Shown: in pieces, positions 51,861-60,179 of the stretch | Position numbering within the stretch: position 1 is the first letter of the stretch | Layout: every line of letters begins with the position of its first letter | Assembly (NCBI GenBank): GCA_005798905.1 | Contig: SYIK01000011.1 | Location: forward strand, 1 to 64,000 | DNA length: 64,000 nucleotides | From: Bacteroidota bacterium | Lineage (GTDB): Bacteria > Bacteroidota > Bacteroidia > Chitinophagales > Chitinophagaceae | Direction of reading: 5' to 3' | Notes under the pieces: generated by a model | The model's input: only the letters and a program-made list of their open reading frames with translations | Told to the model about the DNA's origin: nothing | Database searches by the model: none | Made by a program: the position numbers and the translations under genes

Positions 51861-54734
51861 ATGAAAAAATTTGCTTTGTCGATGTTGTTTATTGTTTCTG
51901 TAATTGCTGCAAATGCGCAAAACGGAGGAACAATAAAAGGGGTAATAGCTGATACAGCAGCTAAACAAAAATTAACAACCGCTACTATTTCCGTAATGAT
52001 TGCTAAAGATTCTTCGTTGGTTAGCTATGGTGTTTCTGAAAAAAATGGTGTGTTCCAAATTACCAATCTTGAAGCGAATGATTATTTAGTGATGGTTTCT
52101 TTCAACGGGTATGAAAATTTTTCAAAAACAATATCAATTACTGCCGATAAAAAAATTATTGATTTTGGAGAAATTGCTTTGCAAAAGAAATTCAAAGAAA
52201 TGGAAGGAGTAACAATTTCTGATGCTGCGCCAGTACGCGTAAATGGAGATACGATTCAATTTAAGATGGATGCATTTAAGTCGAAACCAAATGCAACCGT
52301 GGAAGACGCATTGAAAAAATTGCCGGGAGTTCAAGTTCAAAAAGACGGAACGGTAAGTGCGATGGGCGAAAATGTTCAAAAAATATATGTGGATGGGAAA
52401 GAGTTTTTTGGAAACGATCCCAAATTAGCGATGAAGAATATTACTGCCGAAATGGTTGATCAAATTCAAGTGTTCGACGATATGAGCGATCAAGCAAAAT
52501 TTACAAAAATGGATGATGGCAGTCGTGCAAAAACAATTAATATCAAATTAAAAAAAGATAAAAACAAAGGAGATTTTGGAAAGATAACTGCAGGTGCTGG
52601 AACGGACAGTCGCTACGAAGGGAATTTATCTTTCAATCATTTTAGAGGCGATCAACGAATTTCTATTTTAGCTGCAGCCAACAATACAAATAAGCAAGGA
52701 TTTTCATTCAATGATATTATTTCTTCTCAAGGAGGAATGGCACAATTTAGTCGTGGCGGCGGTGGAGGATTTGGTGGTGGAGGTTTTGGCGGCGGCAGTT
52801 TTGGTGGTGGAGGTTTTGGCGGCGGCAGTTTTGGAGGAAACAACAGCGGAGTTACTGCAGCAAAATCTGCCGGACTAAATTACAATGATAAATTTAACCC
52901 GAAAATTGATTTTAGAAGCAGTTACTTTTTCTCTCAAAGCGACAATGCGTTGACACAAAGCAGCTTGCGACAAAACTATTTTACAAACGATTCTTCTTCC
53001 AAAGTTTCCACAGAAAGCCAATCGGAAAATACAAATATCAATCACCGATTTAATGTGAGAAGCGAATATGCAATTGATTCGATGAACTCAATTTTATACA
53101 CAGCCAATTTAAATATTCAAGAATCAAACGGACTTTATTCGGATATTTCATCTACTTATTCTAGTGCAACAAAAAATTACTTAGCAGTTACCGGAACCAC
53201 TTATAATGAAACAGAAAGGAATGGTATGAATTATAGTGGAGAGTTAATGTATCGTAGAAAATTAAGTAAAGTTGGTAGAACTTTTACACTCGGTTGGAGG
53301 AATGGAACTAACAACAGTGATGCAGAAAGTAAAAATATTTCTCCAAATTATTTTTATAATTCGGATGGTAATTTATTGTTTGCTCGTAACCAAAATCAAA
53401 AAGGAACGCAAGCAACAAAATCAACCAACAATATGGTAACTACTTCGTACACCGAACCAGTTGGGCACAATAAAATTGTGGAGTTGAATTATGCTTATTC
53501 CGACAACCAATCTACTTCAGATAAAAAAACTTACGACTACAATAATATCTCTGGCAAATACGATGCAATGAATTTGATTCAAACTAATTTTTTTAAAAAT
53601 TCAAATATTTCCAACCGTATTGGAATTAACTATCGTTTACAAGAAAAAAAATATAATTATCAAATTGGAATGGGGGTGCAGTTTACAGAATTGGCAAGCA
53701 AAAGTTTAAGAGCTATTACCGGATTAGATACAACCATTAAGCAGCGATTTACAAATTATTTTCCAACAGCTAGTTTTAATTATAGTGTGAACAGAACTAA
53801 AAATTTCAGAGCGAACTATCGTGGAAGAACAAATGCGCCAAGTGTATCTCAGTTGCAGGATGTTCCGGATGTAAGTAATCCGATGCAAATAAAAATGGGT
53901 AATCCTTCATTGAAACAAGAATTCATCAACAATTTTAGTATCAATTACAATAATTTCAATATGGCTACTTCGCGGTTTTTTGCCACAAACTTGAGTGTAA
54001 ATACAACTAAAAACAAAATTGTAAATAGCATTGATACTTTTAATAGAGCAACAACAATTACAAAACCTATCAACTTAAATGGTGCGTACAATGGATGGGG
54101 AATGATAACTGTTGGGTTTCCTATTAAAAGTTTGAAAGGAAGTAATTTAAATTTTAGTACGATGTCTAATTATAATAGAGATGTGAGTATGATTAACAAG
54201 CAGGAAAATATTACAAAGAGAATGTCGCTTACACAATCATTTGGAATTAATTACAACAAAGATAAATTTGACATGGGTATAAATGGAAACATTGGCTATA
54301 ACAAAGCAACCTATTCCTTACAAAAAAATCTAAACACCTCTTATTTATCTCAAACTTATTCTGCCGATTTTAGCTATACATTCAAGAAAGGATTTATTCT
54401 TTCAACAGACATTGATTATTATATTAATTCCGGTCGTTCGGAAGGGTACAATCAATCAATTCCAATGTTGAATGGAGGACTTTCAAAGCAAATGTTTAAA
54501 AACAAAGCAGGTGAATTAAAATTGATGTTTTACGATTTGTTGAATCAAAATAAAAGTGTAAACAGAAATGTGGGCGATAACTATTTTGAAGACACAAGAG
54601 TAAATGTAGTTCGGCAATATGCGATGCTAAGTTTTACTTACAACATAAATAAAATGGCAGGAAATCAAATGCCACAACAAATGATGCAAATGATAGAAAG
54701 AGGCGGAAAGCAAATTCGCATCATACAACATTAA
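51861..54734 (+). CDS. TonB-dependent-receptor-like outer membrane protein with CarboxypepD_reg domain
   Basis: 957 residues. A signal peptide ends near ANAQ (16-20). A carboxypeptidase-regulatory-like domain follows (about 22-105), then a plug-like domain (DALKKLPGVQVQKDGTVS and IYVDGKEFFGNDPKLAM) and a large beta-barrel. Residues about 298-330 are a Gly/Phe/Ser low-complexity loop (GGGGFGGGSFGG) encoded by a tandem DNA repeat. The end MMQMIERGGKQIRIIQH is odd, without a typical aromatic last residue. No SusD partner is adjacent. The cargo is unknown; many such proteins have lost transport ability. Confidence 0.88.
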   Translation: MKKFALSMLFIVSVIAANAQNGGTIKGVIADTAAKQKLTTATISVMIAKDSSLVSYGVSEKNGVFQITNLEANDYLVMVSFNGYENFSKTISITADKKIIDFGEIALQKKFKEMEGVTISDAAPVRVNGDTIQFKMDAFKSKPNATVEDALKKLPGVQVQKDGTVSAMGENVQKIYVDGKEFFGNDPKLAMKNITAEMVDQIQVFDDMSDQAKFTKMDDGSRAKTINIKLKKDKNKGDFGKITAGAGTDSRYEGNLSFNHFRGDQRISILAAANNTNKQGFSFNDIISSQGGMAQFSRGGGGGFGGGGFGGGSFGGGGFGGGSFGGNNSGVTAAKSAGLNYNDKFNPKIDFRSSYFFSQSDNALTQSSLRQNYFTNDSSSKVSTESQSENTNINHRFNVRSEYAIDSMNSILYTANLNIQESNGLYSDISSTYSSATKNYLAVTGTTYNETERNGMNYSGELMYRRKLSKVGRTFTLGWRNGTNNSDAESKNISPNYFYNSDGNLLFARNQNQKGTQATKSTNNMVTTSYTEPVGHNKIVELNYAYSDNQSTSDKKTYDYNNISGKYDAMNLIQTNFFKNSNISNRIGINYRLQEKKYNYQIGMGVQFTELASKSLRAITGLDTTIKQRFTNYFPTASFNYSVNRTKNFRANYRGRTNAPSVSQLQDVPDVSNPMQIKMGNPSLKQEFINNFSINYNNFNMATSRFFATNLSVNTTKNKIVNSIDTFNRATTITKPINLNGAYNGWGMITVGFPIKSLKGSNLNFSTMSNYNRDVSMINKQENITKRMSLTQSFGINYNKDKFDMGINGNIGYNKATYSLQKNLNTSYLSQTYSADFSYTFKKGFILSTDIDYYINSGRSEGYNQSIPMLNGGLSKQMFKNKAGELKLMFYDLLNQNKSVNRNVGDNYFEDTRVNVVRQYAMLSFTYNINKMAGNQMPQQMMQMIERGGKQIRIIQH
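52771..52830 (+). repeat. Exact 30-base tandem repeat, two copies
   Basis: Bases 52771-52800 and 52801-52830 are identical. They encode FGGGGFGGGS twice, in frame, in the Gly-rich loop. A partial further copy follows. In-frame repeat units of this kind can grow or shrink by slippage without breaking the gene. Confidence 0.95.
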
Positions 54735-54750
54735 TCGAATTACAAATAGT

Positions 54751-55050
54751 TTAGGAATTAGTTAATTCCTTTTTTAATAAACGATCGAAGAAAAAAGTTC
54801 CGGCAGGAATGATGGAAGCTGCAAATGCAATTGCAAACCATTTAAAGTTTTTATTACGTTCGGATTTTACTTCCCATGCAATAGAACTAAATGCGATAAA
54901 TAAAATTCCGTGGAGCCATCCCACAATTTTTACAGCAAGTGGTTGGTTGAAATAATATTTCAATGGCATTGCAATTAATAATAAAACGAGAAAGGAAACA
55001 CCTTCCGCAATTCCTATTTTGCGTAACAGAAAAACTTTGTTTTGCATCAT
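54751..55050 (-). CDS. DUF3817 integral membrane protein
   Basis: 99 residues if ATG 55050 is used (55047 is equally possible); an upstream frame to 55104 would overlap mqnC. It has three membrane helices (about 10-30, 43-60 and 70-90), with GIAEGVSFLVLLLIAMPLKY as the family start. The function is unknown. Its start lies 5 bases after the mqnC stop, so it follows mqnC in one transcript. Confidence 0.83.
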   Translation of the reverse strand: MMQNKVFLLRKIGIAEGVSFLVLLLIAMPLKYYFNQPLAVKIVGWLHGILFIAFSSIAWEVKSERNKNFKWFAIAFAASIIPAGTFFFDRLLKKELTNS

Positions 55051-55055
55051 TCGAT

Positions 55056-56180
55056 TTAATAATTTATTTGTTGTTCTTCGATAAGTTCCGGCAATTCTCG
55101 CCACTCGTATTGTTGCGTGCGAAGCTGTGGTTCAAATCCTGCATTTCTAATAGAATCTTGAATTGTTTTGTATGTAAATCGGTGTGGTGCACCTGCTGCG
55201 CTTACTACATTTTCTTCAAGCATTATACTTCCAAAATCATTTGCGCCGGCATGCAAACAAAGTTGTGCAACTTGTTTACCCACGGTAAGCCAACTTGCTT
55301 GAATGTTTTTAATATTCGGTAACATAATGCGACTAATTGCAATCATACGAATGTACTCTTCAGTCGTTGTGAGATTATGAACACCACGAATTTTTGCAAG
55401 CAATGTATCTACATCTTGAAATGTCCAAGGGATGAATGCTAAAAATCCTTTTGCATTTTCTGGTTTTCGACTTTGTACGTCTCTTATTTTAATTAAATGT
55501 TCAAAACGTTCTTCAATTGTTTCTACATGGCCAAACATCATTGTTGCCGATGTAGTAATATTAAGTTGGTGTGCTTCATGCATAATATCCAACCATTCTT
55601 TCGCACCGCATTTTCCTTTGCTTATTAATCTTCTTACACGATCAATTAATATTTCTGCGCCAGCGCCAGGCAAACTATCCAATCCTGCTTCTTTAAGTGC
55701 AAGCAAAATTTCACGATGTGTAGATTTTTCAAGTTTGGTGATGTGTGCAATTTCGGGAGGACCAAGTGCGTGTAGTTTTATTGTTGGATATTCTTTTTTT
55801 ATTTGTCGAAAAGTATCAATATAAAATTGCAATCCAAGTTCGGGATGATGGCCTCCTTGTAGTAATAATTGATCGCCGCCAAATTGTAGTGTCTCTTCAA
55901 TTTTTTTTCTATAAGTGGATATATCTGTAATGTAGGAATCAGTATGGCCAGGAATTCGATAGAAATTACAAAACTTGCAATTGGCAATACACACATTTGT
56001 TGTGTTTACGTTTCTATCAATTTGCCAAGTTACTTTCCCATGAGGTACTTGTATTTTTCGAAGCTCGTCGGCTACAAACATTAATTCGGAAAGCGGTGCT
56101 TTTTGAAAAAGAAAAATTCCTTCTTCATTGCTTAGAAATGCGAAAGACATTGCTTTTTGAAATAAATTTTGCAGTTGCAT
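55056..56180 (-). CDS. mqnC: Cyclic dehypoxanthine futalosine synthase MqnC
   Basis: 374 residues, radical SAM. The CxxxCxxC of NVCIANCKFCNFYR binds the iron-sulfur cluster; LDSLPGAGAEIL, MMFGHVETIEER and IPWTF are MqnC traits rather than those of the related MqnE. It forms the cyclic intermediate in the futalosine route to menaquinone. mqnA, mqnD and mqnE are not in the window. A -7 motif is at 56205-56212. Confidence 0.93.
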   Translation of the reverse strand: MQLQNLFQKAMSFAFLSNEEGIFLFQKAPLSELMFVADELRKIQVPHGKVTWQIDRNVNTTNVCIANCKFCNFYRIPGHTDSYITDISTYRKKIEETLQFGGDQLLLQGGHHPELGLQFYIDTFRQIKKEYPTIKLHALGPPEIAHITKLEKSTHREILLALKEAGLDSLPGAGAEILIDRVRRLISKGKCGAKEWLDIMHEAHQLNITTSATMMFGHVETIEERFEHLIKIRDVQSRKPENAKGFLAFIPWTFQDVDTLLAKIRGVHNLTTTEEYIRMIAISRIMLPNIKNIQASWLTVGKQVAQLCLHAGANDFGSIMLEENVVSAAGAPHRFTYKTIQDSIRNAGFEPQLRTQQYEWRELPELIEEQQINY

Positions 56181-56204
56181 TATCAGTATAATTTACAGAA
56201 AGAA

Positions 56205-56212
56205 CAAAAGTA
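56205..56212 (-). promoter_or_regulatory. -7 promoter element of mqnC
   Basis: TACTTTTG on the minus strand, 24 bases before the ATG at 56180. Confidence 0.45.
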
Positions 56213-56308
56213 AGGCAACAAAATTTTATTGAATTACTTATTTGAAAAAAAATAAATGTGAGAATAAAATCGTAAATTCAAGTAGAAAAAAATTACAACG
56301 TAAAATTT

Positions 56309-57508
56309 GTGAAGCAAGTAGTAAAAATAGTATGGATACTATGTTTTCAGTTAGTAATATTTATTTATTCAAATGCTCAAGAAGGATCGTTCGATCAAAT
56401 TGCAAAAAAAATAACTTCATTCAATTTTAAGCAATTAGCTGGAGGTGTTATTTTACTAAAAGCACAGTTTTCGGATTTTGCTGATTCGCTAAATTTTATT
56501 TTAGACACAGGAAGCGGAGGGGTTTCCTTAGATTCCACTACACTTTCAAAGTTTAACATTACCCCTATTGGTTCGGAGCAGACAATTGTCGGAATTGGAG
56601 GTATTCGAAAAGTATCTTTTGTAAATAATAAAAGATTGGTATTACCTGGATTGTCAATTGACAGCCTTAATTTTCATATAAACGATTATGAAATTTTAAG
56701 TAATTTTTACGGAGAAAAAATCGATGGCATTATTGGTTATTCTGTATTGAGCCGTTACATTTTTCAAATAAATTTTGATAGTACATGTATTCATATTTAT
56801 ACAAAAGGAAAAATAAAATATCCAAAAGGAGGCTGGCTTTACAATCCAATTTTGTACAAAATTCCTATACAGGAAGCAAAAATATACGATGCAACAATAG
56901 TTGAAGCTAGATTTTTATTTGATATTGGTGCGGGGCTTTCGCTAATGTTAAATAAAGCATTTGTGAATGAAAATAAATTTATAAAAATAAAAAAAGAACT
57001 CTTTGCGCACTCTGTAGTTGGTATTGGAGGTGCCGTTGATTTGCAACTAACGGTAATAAAACGACTGCAAATAGGCCCCTATAAATTTAATAACATCCCC
57101 ACATTGATTTTTGAAGATTCTTACAATGTTACTTCGTATCCGTATTTGTTTGGAATTATTGGCAACGATTTATTACGTCGTTTCAATCTTACATTGAATT
57201 ATGCAAACCGAGAGTTTTATTTTATACCGAATACACACTACAACGATTTTTTTGATTATGCCTATTCTGGCGCGGAATTATATTTACTCGGCAATAAAAT
57301 TGTGATAAGCAACGTAGCAAAGAATTCGCCTGCAGAAAAGGCTGGATTGAAAGAAGGAGATATAATTATTAGTGTTAATAATTTTATGAATCAAAATTTG
57401 CAAGCATATAAACAGCTTTTACAAGCTACCGGAGATAAAATAAAAATGATTGTTCAGCGAGATTATTCGTTGCATCAATTTGAATTTAAGATTAAAAGTA
57501 TTCTTTAA
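56309..57508 (+). CDS. Two-lobed retropepsin-like aspartic protease with C-terminal PDZ
   Basis: 399 residues from a GTG at 56309, chosen because it starts a signal-like segment (KIVWILCFQLVIFIYSNAQ). The first aspartic motif is FILDTGSGGVSLD and the second is FLFDIGAGLSLML, each in a lobe of roughly 130 residues, as in a single-chain retropepsin pair. A PDZ domain (about 318-395) ends with GDKIKMIVQRD. It is likely a secreted or periplasmic protease with PDZ-guided substrate choice. The family (Asp_protease_2 plus PDZ) is common in Bacteroidota but little studied. Confidence 0.83.
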   Translation: MKQVVKIVWILCFQLVIFIYSNAQEGSFDQIAKKITSFNFKQLAGGVILLKAQFSDFADSLNFILDTGSGGVSLDSTTLSKFNITPIGSEQTIVGIGGIRKVSFVNNKRLVLPGLSIDSLNFHINDYEILSNFYGEKIDGIIGYSVLSRYIFQINFDSTCIHIYTKGKIKYPKGGWLYNPILYKIPIQEAKIYDATIVEARFLFDIGAGLSLMLNKAFVNENKFIKIKKELFAHSVVGIGGAVDLQLTVIKRLQIGPYKFNNIPTLIFEDSYNVTSYPYLFGIIGNDLLRRFNLTLNYANREFYFIPNTHYNDFFDYAYSGAELYLLGNKIVISNVAKNSPAEKAGLKEGDIIISVNNFMNQNLQAYKQLLQATGDKIKMIVQRDYSLHQFEFKIKSIL

Positions 57509-57582
57509 GATTTTCTCACAAGCCCACTGTTTTCTTTCGCTTATTTTTACAAACATATTTTTAGAAAGGTTTATTTTTTTTT

Positions 57583-58821
57583 ATGATTCAATTTGAAAAG
57601 TTTTTATTACCGAACGGATTAAGACTGTTGGTGCATCAAGATAAATCTACACCAATGGCGGTTGTAAATATTATGTACGATGTTGGCGCACGAGATGAAA
57701 ATCCTGAACAAACAGGGTTTGCGCATTTGTTTGAACATTTAATGTTTGGTGGAAGTGTTCATATCCCAAGCTACGACGAACCTTTGCAAAGAGCCGGTGG
57801 AGAAAACAATGCTTACACTACACACGACCTTACGAATTATTACATTCAGTTGCCATCCGAAAATTTGGAAATAGCATTTTGGTTGGAAAGTGATAGAATG
57901 TTATCGTTAGCATTTAATAAAAAAAGTTTGGAAGTGCAGCGCAAAGTGGTTTGCGAAGAATTTAAAGAACATTATATAAATAAACCGTACGGTGATGTTT
58001 GGCATAAAATGAGAGAACTGGCTTACACATCGCATCCTTATCGTTGGATGACAATCGGAAAAGAATTAGCACATATTGAAAATGCAAAGTTGAATGATGT
58101 AAAAAAATTCTTTTCAAAACATTATTGTCCAACCAATGCAATTCTTGTTGTGGCAGGAAATGTAAGTTTTGAAAATGTAAAACAATTAGCAGAAAAATGG
58201 TTTGGTGATATTCCTTCGGGAGAAAAATATATTCGTCAAATTTCAATTGAACCAATTCAGCAAGAAGCAAGAAGTTTAACCGTAACTGCCGACGTGCCGC
58301 TTGATGCATTTTACAAGTGTTGGCATATTTATCCGCGGTTGGATAAACGCTATTATATTGTTGATTTAATTACTGAAGTATTAAGTGGTGGCGGATCTTC
58401 GCGTTTGTATCAAAAATTAGTAAAGGAGAAAAAATTATTTAGCAACATTGGTTGTTATCATACGGGAAGCATCGATGCTGGATTATTAGTTATTGAAGGA
58501 AAATTAATAAAAGGAATAAAAATGGAAGATGCGCTTTCGGCAGTTGAACAAGAAATACAAATAATTTGCAACGAACTAATTTCTGAAACTGAATTACAAA
58601 AAGTTAAAAATAAAACCGAAAGCATGATTGCATTTGAAGACATGAGTGTAATGAGTCGCGCAAATAGTCTTGCTTTTTACGAATTGCTTGGCGATGCAAA
58701 TTGGATGAATGACGAATTAGAAAAATACAATGCAGTTACACGCGAAGCAATTCAACAAGAGTGTAAAAAAATATTTAAAGACACAAACAGCAACACGCTT
58801 TTTTATTATTCGAAGAATTGA
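57583..58821 (+). CDS. M16 zinc peptidase, catalytic partner
   Basis: 412 residues without a clear signal peptide. The inverted zinc motif HLFEH (48-52) and the following ENNAYTTHD and VCEEFKEH (zinc Glu) mark an active pitrilysin-type half. The next gene, 14 bases downstream, is an M16 half lacking this motif. The pair probably forms a heterodimeric chamber, as in mitochondrial processing peptidase or PqqF-type systems. Confidence 0.93.
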   Translation: MIQFEKFLLPNGLRLLVHQDKSTPMAVVNIMYDVGARDENPEQTGFAHLFEHLMFGGSVHIPSYDEPLQRAGGENNAYTTHDLTNYYIQLPSENLEIAFWLESDRMLSLAFNKKSLEVQRKVVCEEFKEHYINKPYGDVWHKMRELAYTSHPYRWMTIGKELAHIENAKLNDVKKFFSKHYCPTNAILVVAGNVSFENVKQLAEKWFGDIPSGEKYIRQISIEPIQQEARSLTVTADVPLDAFYKCWHIYPRLDKRYYIVDLITEVLSGGGSSRLYQKLVKEKKLFSNIGCYHTGSIDAGLLVIEGKLIKGIKMEDALSAVEQEIQIICNELISETELQKVKNKTESMIAFEDMSVMSRANSLAFYELLGDANWMNDELEKYNAVTREAIQQECKKIFKDTNSNTLFYYSKN

Positions 58822-58835
58822 AATAAAAATAATCC

Positions 58836-60122
58836 ATGAACTTGAACAGAAATATTGCTCCCGAAATAGTTGAAGGCATTAATTTTAATTTGAAATTAAA
58901 ACCATTTGAAAAATTTACACTCGATAATGGCGTTCCGGTTTATACAATTAATGCCGGCGAAGAAGAAGTGATGAAAGTTGAATTTGTATTTTTTGCAGGT
59001 AATTGTTTCGAAGATCAAAATTTGGTAGCGGCAACTACAAACTATCTTTTTAAAAATGGCACGTCTAAAAAAACAGCATTTCAGATAAATGAACATTTTG
59101 AATATTACGGTTCATATATTAATAGTGCTTGCTATAACGAAACGGCAACAGTTACGTTGCACACCATCAGCAAACATATTCATGAATTGTTGCCTGTAAT
59201 GCGGGAAATGATTGAAGATGCTGTGTTTCCCGAAGATGAGCTTGCTATTTACAAACAAAATATGAAGCAAGGATTAAGTGTGAATTTGAAAAAATCTGAT
59301 TTTGTTGCGGGACGATTGATTGACACTTACCTATTTGGAAAAGAGCATCCGTATGGGAAATACTCTAGTTATCAAGAGTTTGATGTCTTGTCGCGAGAAA
59401 AACTTTTTTCTTTTTATAAAAAATATTATCAAAAAGGAAATTGCATGTTGTTTGTTACAGGTAAACTTCCTGTAGGTATTGAGAACTTGCTCAATAAATG
59501 TTTTGGAAAAATTCCATTTGGAACTAAGTTCGTCATTCCACAAAATGAAATTACTTCAACTGAAAAAGTAGGAGAAAAATTTCATGTCACAAATGATGTA
59601 AATGGTGTTCAAGCATCTATTCGTATTGCGCGACTTTTTCCCAATCGACATCATCCCGATTTTCAAAAATGTAATTTGTTGAATAATATTTTCGGTGGTT
59701 ATTTTGGATCTCGGCTAATGAAAAATATTCGAGAAGATAAAGGCTACACTTATGGTATTCATAGTTTTCTTCAAAATCATATTCAACAAAGCGCTTGGGT
59801 AATAAGTACGGATGCGGGAAAAGATGTTTGCACAGCAACGATTGAAGAAGTGTATAAAGAAATGAAAATTTTAAGAGAAGAATTAGTGAATGCGGATGAA
59901 CTGCGATTGGTACAAAATTATATAATGGGATCAATTCTTGGCGATTTAGACGGGCCGTTTCAAATTATGGCAAGATGGAAAAACTATATTTTAAATAATG
60001 TTGATGAAAAATATTTTTACGATTCAATTCAAGCCATAAAAACAATTACACCAAAAGAATTACAAGAAATGGCGCAAAAATATTTGAATCCAGAAGCGTT
60101 TTATGAATTGGTTGTTGTGTAG
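58836..60122 (+). CDS. M16-family peptidase, non-catalytic partner
   Basis: 428 residues. The region aligned with HxxEH reads VAATTNYLFKNGTS, so zinc cannot be bound there. The C-terminal half keeps the R/Y-type segment (KNIREDKGYTYGIHSFL) that helps position substrate in the partner. It most likely completes the active enzyme of the upstream gene. Ends 57 bases before the E1 gene. Confidence 0.92.
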   Translation: MNLNRNIAPEIVEGINFNLKLKPFEKFTLDNGVPVYTINAGEEEVMKVEFVFFAGNCFEDQNLVAATTNYLFKNGTSKKTAFQINEHFEYYGSYINSACYNETATVTLHTISKHIHELLPVMREMIEDAVFPEDELAIYKQNMKQGLSVNLKKSDFVAGRLIDTYLFGKEHPYGKYSSYQEFDVLSREKLFSFYKKYYQKGNCMLFVTGKLPVGIENLLNKCFGKIPFGTKFVIPQNEITSTEKVGEKFHVTNDVNGVQASIRIARLFPNRHHPDFQKCNLLNNIFGGYFGSRLMKNIREDKGYTYGIHSFLQNHIQQSAWVISTDAGKDVCTATIEEVYKEMKILREELVNADELRLVQNYIMGSILGDLDGPFQIMARWKNYILNNVDEKYFYDSIQAIKTITPKELQEMAQKYLNPEAFYELVVV

Positions 60123-60144
60123 AAAAATCTAACTCAACCTATCC

Positions 60145-60152
60145 TAACTTTG
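60145..60152 (+). promoter_or_regulatory. -7 promoter element of the E1 dehydrogenase gene
   Basis: TAACTTTG, ending 27 bases before ATG 60180. Confidence 0.45.
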
Positions 60153-60179
60153 GAACATTAATTTTCAATTTTGGCAATT

